A stretch of 64,000 nt of DNA from CALAED01 sp036555725 (GTDB taxonomy: Bacteria; Actinomycetota; Actinomycetes; Streptosporangiales; Streptosporangiaceae): positions 4,010 through 68,009 of the forward strand of contig DATBKU010000008.1 in assembly GCA_036555725.1 (NCBI GenBank), given 5' to 3'. This document shows positions 32,048 to 40,156 of the stretch, piece after piece (position 1 is the stretch's first letter; every line of letters begins with the position of its first letter). The notes under the pieces were generated by a model. That model was not told where the DNA came from. It searched no databases and saw only the letters and a program-made list of their open reading frames with translations. Both the position numbers and the translations under genes were made by a program.

Positions 32048-33388
32048 CTAGGAACGGCGTCTGCCCTCGGGCGGTGCCTGATCTGGCGGTTCGAACGATG
32101 GCGCCGGCCGCCGGGCGTCCCGGCCGGGCGGCGGTGCGGGACCGCCCTGCGGAGGCCCGAACGACGGCGGCGGGCCCTGCTGGTATCCCTGCTGCTGGTA
32201 GCCGGGACCTTGCGGGGGCGGGCCCGCGTATCCCTGGCGGCGCCGCCGGTTACGGCCCGCCCGCACGATCGCGAACACGACCAAGAGGATCGCGACGAGC
32301 ACACCGCCGACGAAGATCGCCACCCGAGTCCAGTCGGGCCCGGTGCCGGCGGTCGACCCCGAGGGCCGGCTCTGCGCGGCGCCCTCGCCGTTCGCGGCGG
32401 CCCACTTGTCGTACGCGGCGAACACCGGGTTCGGGGAGTTCTTCGAGACCTTGTCGACCAGCGCGTGCGAGGGCCGGATGAGCCCATAGCCGCTCTGGTC
32501 GTCCTTGCCCTGCGGCCCGACGTCCCGGGCCGACGCGATGATGCGCTGGACGACCTCGCGCGCCGGCATGTTCGGGAACTTCGACCGCACCAACGCCACC
32601 GCCCCCGAGGTCAGCGCAGTAGCAGGACTGGTGCCACCCGACGAAGTATGGAATTGGCCGTCTCGGAGGAGACCGCCGACCTGTGCCCCGGGAGCCGCGA
32701 CGGATACGTACGGCTGACGCTGCGTTCTGGCCCACGGATTGAACTTGTAGTCGACAGCGCCAACAGCAAGAACACCTGCGCAGTTCGCCGGAGAGTTGGA
32801 GGCGTTGGAACCGTTTCCATCGTTACCGGCACCGGCGACGACCACGGCGTCATGCTGAATCGCGTATGCCACGGCTCGCTGCGTGTCAGACGTACATGAG
32901 ACGGCCGCCACCTGGGAGATGCTGATCACCTTGGCGCCGTGATCGACGGCATACCGGATCCCCGGCGCCATGGCCGCTTGGCTGCTGTGCACGGTGACAG
33001 GCAAGATCTTCGCTGCCGGCGCCACTCCCACGAAGCGACTCGGTCCGCCGTGCGCTGCGATCAAGGCTGCCATAGCAGTTCCGTGACCGGGAACAGCGGA
33101 ATCATCTGTGTCGGTTCTGCCGTCGCCGCCACCACCGGTCGCATCGGTTCCGTGGAGCACCGCACCCGAGAGCTCTGGAAGGTTTGCCTGGACACCGGTG
33201 TCCAGGACGGCGACGGTGACCCCTCTTCCCTGGGTGATCGGCCACAGCTTGTTCTGGACATCCCAGGTGGTGAACCACCATTCCTCGGGTCGCGGACCCG
33301 GCACAGCGGCCGCACCCGGTGCAGCGGTCGCCGACACCATGCCGATCGCCAGCGCCGCGCCGACGGCCGTGCGGGTCAACCGTCGCAT
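32048..33388 (-). CDS. mycP: Type VII secretion mycosin (S8 protease) 1
   Basis: A 446-residue subtilisin-like protease. A signal peptide (about 1-28) is followed by the catalytic domain: Asp in VAVLDTGVQ (near residue 63), His in PGHGTAMA (near 100) and Ser in GGTSPATAL (near 255). A C-terminal membrane helix (about 347-370) anchors it, and an unusually long Pro/Gln-rich cytoplasmic tail follows (about 375-446). Mycosins stabilise the ESX core and cleave selected substrates. ATG at 33388. Confidence 0.93.
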   Translation of the reverse strand: MRRLTRTAVGAALAIGMVSATAAPGAAAVPGPRPEEWWFTTWDVQNKLWPITQGRGVTVAVLDTGVQANLPELSGAVLHGTDATGGGGDGRTDTDDSAVPGHGTAMAALIAAHGGPSRFVGVAPAAKILPVTVHSSQAAMAPGIRYAVDHGAKVISISQVAAVSCTSDTQRAVAYAIQHDAVVVAGAGNDGNGSNASNSPANCAGVLAVGAVDYKFNPWARTQRQPYVSVAAPGAQVGGLLRDGQFHTSSGGTSPATALTSGAVALVRSKFPNMPAREVVQRIIASARDVGPQGKDDQSGYGLIRPSHALVDKVSKNSPNPVFAAYDKWAAANGEGAAQSRPSGSTAGTGPDWTRVAIFVGGVLVAILLVVFAIVRAGRNRRRRQGYAGPPPQGPGYQQQGYQQGPPPSFGPPQGGPAPPPGRDARRPAPSFEPPDQAPPEGRRRS

Positions 33389-33434
33389 CGGGACACCTCG
33401 TCTTTCTTGTGAGTCAACATCCGGCCAAAGAATA

Positions 33435-33464
33435 GGACAGGCCGGGTCGCGTCCCGGCCTGTCC
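33435..33464 (-). terminator. Terminator between PPE-like gene and mycosin
   Basis: Bases 33435-33446 pair perfectly with 33453-33464 (12 bp, 6-base loop). On the minus strand it follows the PPE-like stop by about 35 bases and leads into TATTCTTT. It probably insulates mycP from upstream reading. Confidence 0.7.
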
Positions 33465-33499
33465 TTCGATATCTGTCCGTTCGTCCCAGCCAGTGCGGC

Positions 33500-34657
33500 T
33501 CAGCTGATCACGGGGGGAGCGGCGTCGTCATCGCCGCCCCACACGTCATCGTCCTCGGTGAGCCAGGTGCTGCGCTCGCGCTCTTCTTCGCCTTCGCCAC
33601 CACCATGGCCGCCCATGGGCGCACCCATGCCGGGTCGCCCGGCCGCACCCTTACCGGCGCCGGCGCCACCGCCGACACCGCCGGGCCCGACACCGCCTGG
33701 GCCCATGCCCACGCCGAGACCGGCCGCGTTCGGCCCGCCGAGACCGGCACCGCCACCGGCACCCAGACCGGCGCCACCGCCAAGACCCGCGCCGCCGCCG
33801 AGACCGCCGCCCACACCCGGGCCGCCTCCGAAGCCGCCCGGGCCGCCACCGACGCCGGCGAGGTCGGTGCCGCTACCGCCACCGAACGGATCGGCGCCCG
33901 GGGCGTGGCCGGCGCCGCCGCCACCGAACGGATCGCCACCGCCGATGGTGCCGGATCCCACGTGGGGCGCGGAGCCTCCGCTACCACCCTGGAAGTTGCC
34001 GGTATGCGGCACGTTGGCGCCGCCACCTCCCCCGAAGCCGCCGCCCGGACCGCCGCCTGGACCGCCGGGGGTGTGACCGCCCGGACCACCGGGGTTGGGA
34101 TTGAAGTCCGAGACATTCACGTTCGCCATGTCGCTGCGGATGCCTGGGGGGAAGCGGTCGTTCGACTGGATGGTGTCGTTCTGGAGCTTCTCCATGATCT
34201 CGCGGCCGACGTGGCTTTCGCCGCCGAGCCAGTCGCCGAACGACGTGCCGCCGACGCCGATGTCCGTGCCATACCAATTCTCGTCGGTGACGGAGCTCTG
34301 GTAGTGGCGTTGCATCTGGGCGTGCTGGTCGAGCGCGTATCCGGTCGAATAGCTCTTGTCGTAGATCTCGTTGCCGGACTCGTACATGTCCTGCATCTTC
34401 TGCATGGCCTGCTGAGCCGCTTTGCCGCCCCAGTTTTCGGTAAGGACGGTGGACTGCCGGTTAATGAGGTCAAGCGTCGTGTACATCCGACTTGAGACGT
34501 TGCTGAAGGCGCGCCCGGCCTCCTCGACACGGCCCGGCTTCATGGCGTCGACGATCTGCTTCAGGGCATCGTAGTCGTTGTCCCAGAAGTTGAGCGAGGA
34601 GTGACCCCAGCCCCCTCCTTGGACTTGGCCCCGGATGTCGAAGTTCTGCCCACTCAT
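33500..34657 (-). CDS. PPE-like type VII secretion protein with Gly-rich tail
   Basis: A 385-residue protein. Residues 1-190 are helical with a WXG-type turn (ENWGGKAAQQAM near residue 74). A long Gly/Pro-rich region follows, and the C-terminus STWLTEDDDVWGGDDDAAP is of the type that ends actinobacterial PPE-domain proteins of type VII loci. It is likely secreted or surface-bound. Upstream on the same strand are an EspC-like protein and two WXG100 proteins, a usual substrate group. ATG at 34657. Confidence 0.75.
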   Translation of the reverse strand: MSGQNFDIRGQVQGGGWGHSSLNFWDNDYDALKQIVDAMKPGRVEEAGRAFSNVSSRMYTTLDLINRQSTVLTENWGGKAAQQAMQKMQDMYESGNEIYDKSYSTGYALDQHAQMQRHYQSSVTDENWYGTDIGVGGTSFGDWLGGESHVGREIMEKLQNDTIQSNDRFPPGIRSDMANVNVSDFNPNPGGPGGHTPGGPGGGPGGGFGGGGGANVPHTGNFQGGSGGSAPHVGSGTIGGGDPFGGGGAGHAPGADPFGGGSGTDLAGVGGGPGGFGGGPGVGGGLGGGAGLGGGAGLGAGGGAGLGGPNAAGLGVGMGPGGVGPGGVGGGAGAGKGAAGRPGMGAPMGGHGGGEGEEERERSTWLTEDDDVWGGDDDAAPPVIS

Positions 34658-34689
34658 TATTTCCGTCCCTCTTCTGGCCCCGAGGCCCG

Positions 34690-35112
34690 CTAGCCGGCGG
34701 ACGAAGCGCCGGAAGTAGTGGGCGAACCGCCACCCTGCCTGTTGGCGGCGTCGGTTGTCGCGTCTTCTGCCTTGGTGTAGTTGTCGGCCGTCTGCTTGAT
34801 GGCGTTGATGATGTTCTGATACGACGTCAAAAACGCGTCATAAGTGTCGCCGACATGGTCGAAGGCGTTTTTACAGGTAACCGCGATCTGCTCGCCGGCC
34901 GGATAGTGGCCCAGCTCAGCCGCGGTCACCAGACCCTGGTTCCGCAGCTGCCACAGGCTACCGCTCGTGCCCGATTCTTTTAGATCGTCAAGGTCGCGCT
35001 GCAGCGCCCGCGCGACATCGTGAAGCTTTTCCCGATGTACCACGACCTGATCGCCTGCGCTGGGCAGGGTCGGTGGCAGACCCCCGCCGCCCCCGTCATC
35101 TACGGGTGCCAT
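34690..35112 (-). CDS. EspC/WXG100-like T7SS protein
   Basis: A 140-residue helical protein. Its core (about residues 25-115) has two long helices with VVVHREKLHDVARALQRD and an LWQLRNQG turn. NYTKAEDAT near residue 110 fits the YxxxD/E export signal of type VII substrates (YTKAE). The C-terminus is Ser/Thr-rich. It probably pairs with the PPE-like protein downstream. The 108 bases before it to the WXG100 gene hold nothing I can name. Confidence 0.68.
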   Translation of the reverse strand: MAPVDDGGGGGLPPTLPSAGDQVVVHREKLHDVARALQRDLDDLKESGTSGSLWQLRNQGLVTAAELGHYPAGEQIAVTCKNAFDHVGDTYDAFLTSYQNIINAIKQTADNYTKAEDATTDAANRQGGGSPTTSGASSAG

Positions 35113-35220
35113 GCTCTATCTCTCCCTCGTAAGTTCCAGGCCGACGCCGTACGTCAGGGCCGACATGGCGCCCCGGACCGCGATCCCTGATCTGGGGGGT
35201 GGGGCGCCGTCGACCACTCG

Positions 35221-35526
35221 TCAGCCGTTCCAGATGCTCACACCGGAACGCTCTGCGCCGGTGAAGTTCTCGTGGCCGGTGCCGATGACGCCACCGAGGT
35301 TCTGGAGCACCATCGCCATGTCGTTGGCGGCGGCCCGCCACTGCGCCTTGGCCCGCTGGTACTCCTGCCGTGCCGCGCCGTCCCACTGGGCCAGCTTGGA
35401 CTCCAGGTCGCGCTCCAGGTCGTCGAGCGTGTTCTGCAGGGCTGAGTGGGCCGCAACGAAATCTTGCTGGCCGGTCGACATGCCCCCGAAGTTCACCCGT
35501 GTGAACTCGCCTGAGTTGCCGCTCAC
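35221..35526 (-). CDS. WXG100 protein, EsxA/B type (A)
   Basis: A 101-residue protein. Two helices flank the WDG turn (AQWDGAARQEY, near residue 48), the WxG hallmark. These small helical hairpins form dimers that are exported by type VII secretion. GTG at 35526. The next gene upstream is the second member, 35 bases away. No YxxxD/E signal is evident near the C-terminus here, so the partner probably carries it. Confidence 0.85.
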   Translation of the reverse strand: MSGNSGEFTRVNFGGMSTGQQDFVAAHSALQNTLDDLERDLESKLAQWDGAARQEYQRAKAQWRAAANDMAMVLQNLGGVIGTGHENFTGAERSGVSIWNG

Positions 35527-35561
35527 GTCTGTTTTTCTCCCGTCGATTCCAGGTCTCGGCG

Positions 35562-35876
35562 TCAGTTGTTGAGCAGGCCGGCGACCCTGTTAACCGCCGC
35601 CTGCTGCTCCTGCTCGGTGCTTTCGTACTTGATCCGGGTGTGCACGAGCTTCTCGTGCATGCCCTCCATCGTGGTCAGCACCTTGGCGAAGTCGGCGTCG
35701 AACTGGTCGAAAACCCGGTTGAACGCCGCCGCGGAGATGCCCTCCCAGTTGGACATCAGCTGCGACTTGTGCCCCTGCAGCCTGGTCCGCAGGCCCCGAG
35801 TGATGTTGGCCGCGTCATCGAGCTTCTGCGCGGCCTGGGCCATCGCTGCCCTATCGACTTGGGACTGGTCCGCCAC
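35562..35876 (-). CDS. WXG100 protein, EsxA/B type (B)
   Basis: A 104-residue helical hairpin with the turn SNWEGISAAAF (near residue 43) and the export signal YESTE (YxxxE, near 84). It probably forms a heterodimer with the neighbouring WXG100 protein. GTG at 35876 has a strong GGAGGTGA site. The AT-rich 143 bases upstream (to 36019) are the likely promoter of this operon; I could not place a convincing -35/-10 pair. Confidence 0.88.
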   Translation of the reverse strand: MADQSQVDRAAMAQAAQKLDDAANITRGLRTRLQGHKSQLMSNWEGISAAAFNRVFDQFDADFAKVLTTMEGMHEKLVHTRIKYESTEQEQQAAVNRVAGLLNN

Positions 35877-36019
35877 GACTCACCTCCATGTAATTTGACG
35901 TCACTTGGCAAAGCGACCACAAGCCTATTAAAGAATTTTCAAGGCTGTCCACTAGTTTGCCGTGATAGAGGTCTACAAATCTGCGGTAAGAGGTCTGTGC
36001 CTTGTTGTGACCGATACGG

Positions 36020-37444
36020 TCACGACCCGCCTGAGCTGGTAGTTCCGCTGGCCGGAACGGGTTTCAGAGCATCTGCGGGAACCAAAGCCGGGCCCTGTGG
36101 GATAAGTCGCAGCAGATTACTTGGAACCGGCGAGGCCTTACTTGCGTCAAACCCTAGTTTCTTCAGATCGTCCGGCTTCTGGATGGGGAACTTCAGGCCT
36201 TGGTCAGTGACGATGAAGAAACTCTGTGGTGACACCCGAGCCGTCGTCAACTGACCGGCAAGCGTGCCACTGCCTGGCAGAACGATCTGGTCGATTCCAT
36301 TGGAACTCAGATTGGCCGACGGTGCGGCGAGCGCGGTCGTCGTCACCTCGGGCAGGCTGCCGCCGATCGCCAGTTGCGCGTCCATGCCGAGTGCGTCGGT
36401 CTCGTTGTAGACGGCGCAGAGCGGCTGCGCCGGGTCGTACGGCGCCGCCCGAGGCATGGTGTCGGGAAGCGCCTTGATGTTCTGCGCGGACGGCCTCGGC
36501 AGCTGTGCCGCGTTCACCGGCCGCGGGGTCTGCAGCGCGCCCTTGCTCTGCGGGTCGCGGAGCAACAGGTTGGCCTGGCTCTCGGAGATCAGCGCCGGCC
36601 CGTCGGTCAGCTGCACGTACCACTGGTCGGCGCCACCGGTCGGCGACGGGACCTTGTACACCTGACCGACCGGGGACTGCTGCCCGCCCGGGCCGGGGCC
36701 GGTGCCGCCCCGCCCCTCGATCTTCGGCGCGATGAAGTCGTTGCCGGCCGGAATGCCGTTGAGCCACACATCGGATACCGGGGCGGTCTGGTTGGTGCCG
36801 AGAGCACTGAGACCGCTCTGCGTGAGCCGCATCCGCTGGTTGTTGTAGATCAGCCACGACTGGTTGGCCGCCGTGACGACGGCCGCCTCGTCGCCGCCGA
36901 GCAGGCGCCCGCCAACGCTCCGGCCACCGACCAGCGTCACGACCGGCGTCGTGCCGCCCTGACCGTTGTTGGCGGTGCGTACACACAGCGACCAGGGCGC
37001 CTTGGCCGGCTTGCCCGGGTCGGGCAGAGAGTCAGGCGCGCCCACGATCCCGGAGATCGGCCCGCGCACGTATTTCGCGAGCGACTGCCGGGAGACCGTC
37101 TTGGTCTTCGGATTGTCGGTCTGCAGGGCCAGCAGCGCCGAGGTGTAATTGACGAACGGGATCAGCTTGTGGTCACGCGCCGACCAGGCATATCGCGTGC
37201 CGGTCTCCTTCTCGATGATCAGCGTGCCGGGCTGCTCGATCCCGTTGGTTCCGCCGCCGCGAAGCAGCCCGATGATTCCGTACACCGCGGCGATCAGCAC
37301 CGCCACCATCGCTCCGGAGATCGCCGCGACCGTCAGCCGGCGCATCGGCGACTCGGGTAGATCAGGCTCGCCCGACAACAGCGCCAGGCTGACACGCTGC
37401 ATCATCAGCTTGTGCGCCTGATAAAGGTCGCGACGGGTCTGCAT
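36020..37444 (-). CDS. eccB: Type VII secretion protein EccB
   Basis: A 474-residue protein that matches EccB from its start MQTRRDLYQAHKLMMQRV. One membrane helix (about residues 40-60) is followed by the large extracytoplasmic domain with the family repeats. EccB is part of the ESX inner-membrane core and contacts EccC. A dyad GTGACCG-ATA-CGGTCAC (36007-36023) overlaps its stop codon. It stands downstream of the TNT toxin gene. Confidence 0.95.
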   Translation of the reverse strand: MQTRRDLYQAHKLMMQRVSLALLSGEPDLPESPMRRLTVAAISGAMVAVLIAAVYGIIGLLRGGGTNGIEQPGTLIIEKETGTRYAWSARDHKLIPFVNYTSALLALQTDNPKTKTVSRQSLAKYVRGPISGIVGAPDSLPDPGKPAKAPWSLCVRTANNGQGGTTPVVTLVGGRSVGGRLLGGDEAAVVTAANQSWLIYNNQRMRLTQSGLSALGTNQTAPVSDVWLNGIPAGNDFIAPKIEGRGGTGPGPGGQQSPVGQVYKVPSPTGGADQWYVQLTDGPALISESQANLLLRDPQSKGALQTPRPVNAAQLPRPSAQNIKALPDTMPRAAPYDPAQPLCAVYNETDALGMDAQLAIGGSLPEVTTTALAAPSANLSSNGIDQIVLPGSGTLAGQLTTARVSPQSFFIVTDQGLKFPIQKPDDLKKLGFDASKASPVPSNLLRLIPQGPALVPADALKPVPASGTTSSGGS

Positions 37445-37517
37445 TCCACACTCCCGGGGGGTCGGACGTGGACGGCGGGGCTCCGAGAATGGCTAGGCAC
37501 ACACCATAGAGGTACTT

Positions 37518-37535
37518 GGTGACAATGTGGTCACC
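37518..37535. promoter_or_regulatory. GTGAC/GTCAC dyad between TNT toxin and eccB
   Basis: GGTGAC-N6-GTCACC is perfectly symmetrical and lies two bases past the TNT stop and about 75 bases before eccB. It could be a terminator stem for the toxin gene or an operator of eccB; the short stem favours an operator. Confidence 0.35.
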
Positions 37536-37537
37536 GA

Positions 37538-39364
37538 TCAGACCACCTTCGAGGTCGGCTCGATCTCGACGAGGACGCCGTCGGCGACCAGCTCGACCAC
37601 CGCCGCCGGCAGGAAGTAGCCGCTGCCGCCGCCGGGCTGGTCGAACCATGGCACAGCGGTGCCGATCAGCACTCGCAGCGGCTGCGTCAGGCGGTAAGCG
37701 TGGTACGGCCGGTCGGCCCACTCCGGTGGCAAGGACCGCTGGCTGTAGTGCGTGCCGGCCGCGTACGCCAGGTTGCCGACGGGGTCGCCGAACCGGTCGA
37801 TCTCCGTGCCGGCGACCAGCTCGAGCTCGCGTACGTTGCGGAACAGGCTGAGCGGCGGCTCGCCGGACATCGGCTCGATCGGGCCGGCGTACGTGCGGAC
37901 CGGGGACGCCGGTGCGGCGATGTCGGGCTGGGTCACCGGGCCCTCGGCCGGGGCCGGCCGCCGGACCAACAGCAGCGAGCCCAGCAGGTACGCGGCCGCC
38001 TGGTCGACGTCGGGGAAGGTGGCGCCCGGCCCGCGACCATCGCCCTCGGCCCGGAACACCGCCCAGCCGCCGCCCTCTCTCATCAGGCACCAGGCGCCGT
38101 CGACGACGGCCTCGATGCTGTACGACTCCGGAGCGGCGCCCACCTCGCTCAACCGGGCCCGCAGCCGGTCCAGCGCCTGCCGGTCGCCGTCCGTGAGCGG
38201 CTCGCCGGCCACCGCGGGTTCCGGCTCCGGTTCTGGCTGGGGCAGAGGCGGTACAGCCGGCGCTTCCTCCCGTACGGCCTCTTCCGGTACGGCTTCCGCT
38301 CGTACGACCTCCGGAGCCGCGGGTTCGGCGGCCACGGGCTCAGCCACCGGAGTTTCGGGTGCAAGAGGTTCCGGTGCAAGAGGTTCCGGCGCGGCGGCCA
38401 TGGGCTCGGCCACAGGGGACTCGGGCGCGGCGGGTTCCGGGGCGGCGGGTTCCGGCGCGACGGGCTCAGCGGCCGGGGGCTCAGACGCCGGGGGCTCGGG
38501 GGGCGTGGACTCCGCGGCGGGCGAACCCGGGCGCGGTGGCGGGGGCTGGCCCATGATGCTGGCGACGGCCGCGTCACGCGTGTAGTCGTCGATCTCGCCC
38601 GGCTGGAAGCCCCGGCTGCGGATGTGCTCGACCAGGTCGGGCTCCGGCGGGACGCTGTGCGTGCGGAGGTAGTAGCCGACGCCGCCGGGCCAGATCCACG
38701 TGCCGTCGGTCAGGTAGGTCAATGGCACCTTCGCGGGCCGGGCCGGGTCGAACAGGTCGGCGTCCAGGCTGCGGGCGGCGAGCACCATCGGCGCCTTGGT
38801 CAGGTAGTCGGCTACCTGCTCGACCTCCTCGTCCGGCACGGGCGGGCGGTCCACTTGGGGCGTCTGGCCGGGGCCCAGGGCGTCGAACAGCCGGGCCATC
38901 CGGAACGCGGGAGCCCCATCGGCGGCCTGGTCGCCGGCGGGCGCGCGCAGCCAGTCCGGGATGTGCTCGGGGTCCCTCGGGTAGCGGCGCAGCTCGTCCT
39001 CGTACGCCTGGCGGGGCGGCGGCGTCGACCACCCGGGCTCGCCGGTGATGTCGTACTGCACCTGGTACTCGACGGGATGGGTCAGCTGGTACCGGGCGCT
39101 GAACCAGGCGCCCACGCCGGGCCGGTACATGCCGGCGCGCAGCCGGGCCAGCAGCTCAGCCAGGACCGGAGGCCCTTCCACGGCCGTCGGCGGGCCGTTG
39201 AGGCGCTCGATCCGTATGCTCGTCTCGGCATAGTCGCCCAGGGCGCTGTGCACGACGACGCACTCCTGCCAGCCCGCCGGAAGGTTGTGCGCCAGCACGA
39301 GCGCGATGTCCTGCAGCACCCCGTCCTGTTCGTCCGGGTTCAACAGCTCCTGCTCGGTCACCAC
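37538..39364 (-). CDS. TNT-type NAD-glycohydrolase toxin with fused immunity-like domains
   Basis: A 608-residue multidomain protein. Residues 1-150 are an immunity-like domain (A) and about 160-270 a second domain (B), both shared with the next two genes. An Ala/Pro/Glu repeat linker spans about 271-385, then an unassigned domain (about 386-470) and the C-terminal TNT domain (about 500-608), with ELELVAGTEIDRFGD, RSLPPEW, YHAYRLTQP and AVPWFDQPGGGSGYF. TNT destroys NAD, as the mycobacterial CpnT toxin does. GTG start 39364 with GGAGG before it. Confidence 0.85.
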   Translation of the reverse strand: MVTEQELLNPDEQDGVLQDIALVLAHNLPAGWQECVVVHSALGDYAETSIRIERLNGPPTAVEGPPVLAELLARLRAGMYRPGVGAWFSARYQLTHPVEYQVQYDITGEPGWSTPPPRQAYEDELRRYPRDPEHIPDWLRAPAGDQAADGAPAFRMARLFDALGPGQTPQVDRPPVPDEEVEQVADYLTKAPMVLAARSLDADLFDPARPAKVPLTYLTDGTWIWPGGVGYYLRTHSVPPEPDLVEHIRSRGFQPGEIDDYTRDAAVASIMGQPPPPRPGSPAAESTPPEPPASEPPAAEPVAPEPAAPEPAAPESPVAEPMAAAPEPLAPEPLAPETPVAEPVAAEPAAPEVVRAEAVPEEAVREEAPAVPPLPQPEPEPEPAVAGEPLTDGDRQALDRLRARLSEVGAAPESYSIEAVVDGAWCLMREGGGWAVFRAEGDGRGPGATFPDVDQAAAYLLGSLLLVRRPAPAEGPVTQPDIAAPASPVRTYAGPIEPMSGEPPLSLFRNVRELELVAGTEIDRFGDPVGNLAYAAGTHYSQRSLPPEWADRPYHAYRLTQPLRVLIGTAVPWFDQPGGGSGYFLPAAVVELVADGVLVEIEPTSKVV

Positions 39365-39394
39365 ACCGGCCTCCGTTCCGTGGCTGGCCGCAGC

Positions 39395-39913
39395 CTAGCG
39401 GCTCGGCTCCGTAGATCCGGCCGCGGTCTCGACGAGCATTTCGCGCAGCCAGCCGGGGGTATGCGCCTCGTCCCGGGGAAAGGCGGCCACGTCCTGCGCG
39501 AAGACGTCCGGGCGTACGGGTGGCTGCCACAGTGGATCGAAGTCGAAGTTGTAACTGACGTGGAAATTCGTCGGCGGGTCCAGTGTGTAGCGCATGCCGA
39601 ACCACGTGCCCTCGCCCTCGCGGTACATCCGCGATCTGAGCTCCGCCGAGATCTGCGCGATCACCGGCGGCGGCTCCAGCGTGGTCGTCGTCCCGTCCTC
39701 CATGATCACCGTTAGCACGACGTCGTGGCCCGGCGCCACCATCAGCACCTTGAGGTCGATGCGACGCCACCCCGGCGGCGCCATCTGCAGCAGGATCCGG
39801 CCGATGTCCTGGATCATTTGGTTGTATCGGCCCTCGTCGAACGGCAGCGGCCCCTGCCCCGGCCGCACAGAGGCCGGGCCCGGCTGGGCCGGACCTTGCT
39901 CGGGGTGCGACAT
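39395..39913 (-). CDS. Single immunity-like domain protein
   Basis: A 172-residue protein made of one copy of domain A: MIQDIGRILLQMAPPGWRRI, then TWFGMRYTLDPPTNFHVSYNF and YFPRDxxHxPxWL-type ending. The same pattern occurs in the N-terminus of the TNT toxin and twice in the next gene. Such proteins (YezG-like class) often neutralise a neighbouring toxin. I cannot tell whether this one is the TNT immunity protein. ATG at 39913; the frame upstream to 40021 is not conserved. Confidence 0.6.
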   Translation of the reverse strand: MSHPEQGPAQPGPASVRPGQGPLPFDEGRYNQMIQDIGRILLQMAPPGWRRIDLKVLMVAPGHDVVLTVIMEDGTTTTLEPPPVIAQISAELRSRMYREGEGTWFGMRYTLDPPTNFHVSYNFDFDPLWQPPVRPDVFAQDVAAFPRDEAHTPGWLREMLVETAAGSTEPSR

Positions 39914-40156
39914 CGCGCGCTCCTCTCTGTCCAGTGGCTGATCTGTCCAGTGGCCGGGTCGTACTCCACGGGGTGGCGGTGAGATCACTGCCCGTCCCGG
40001 CGTGCCGCCGGGACGGTGCATATGACGAGTGGCCTCCCGGGAGACCGTACTTCGGACACGGGCCTGGGCCTATAGCGCCCGGCGCATTGGCGCCGACCGG
40101 TCAAACCCTCGGGAGGGCGCTGCACGACCCGCTGTCCCACTACGTGCCGGACGGAG

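Noticed and set aside
36007..36023. eccB terminator
   Set aside because: The 7-bp stem overlaps the stop codon and has no U-tract, so a terminator is not supported.
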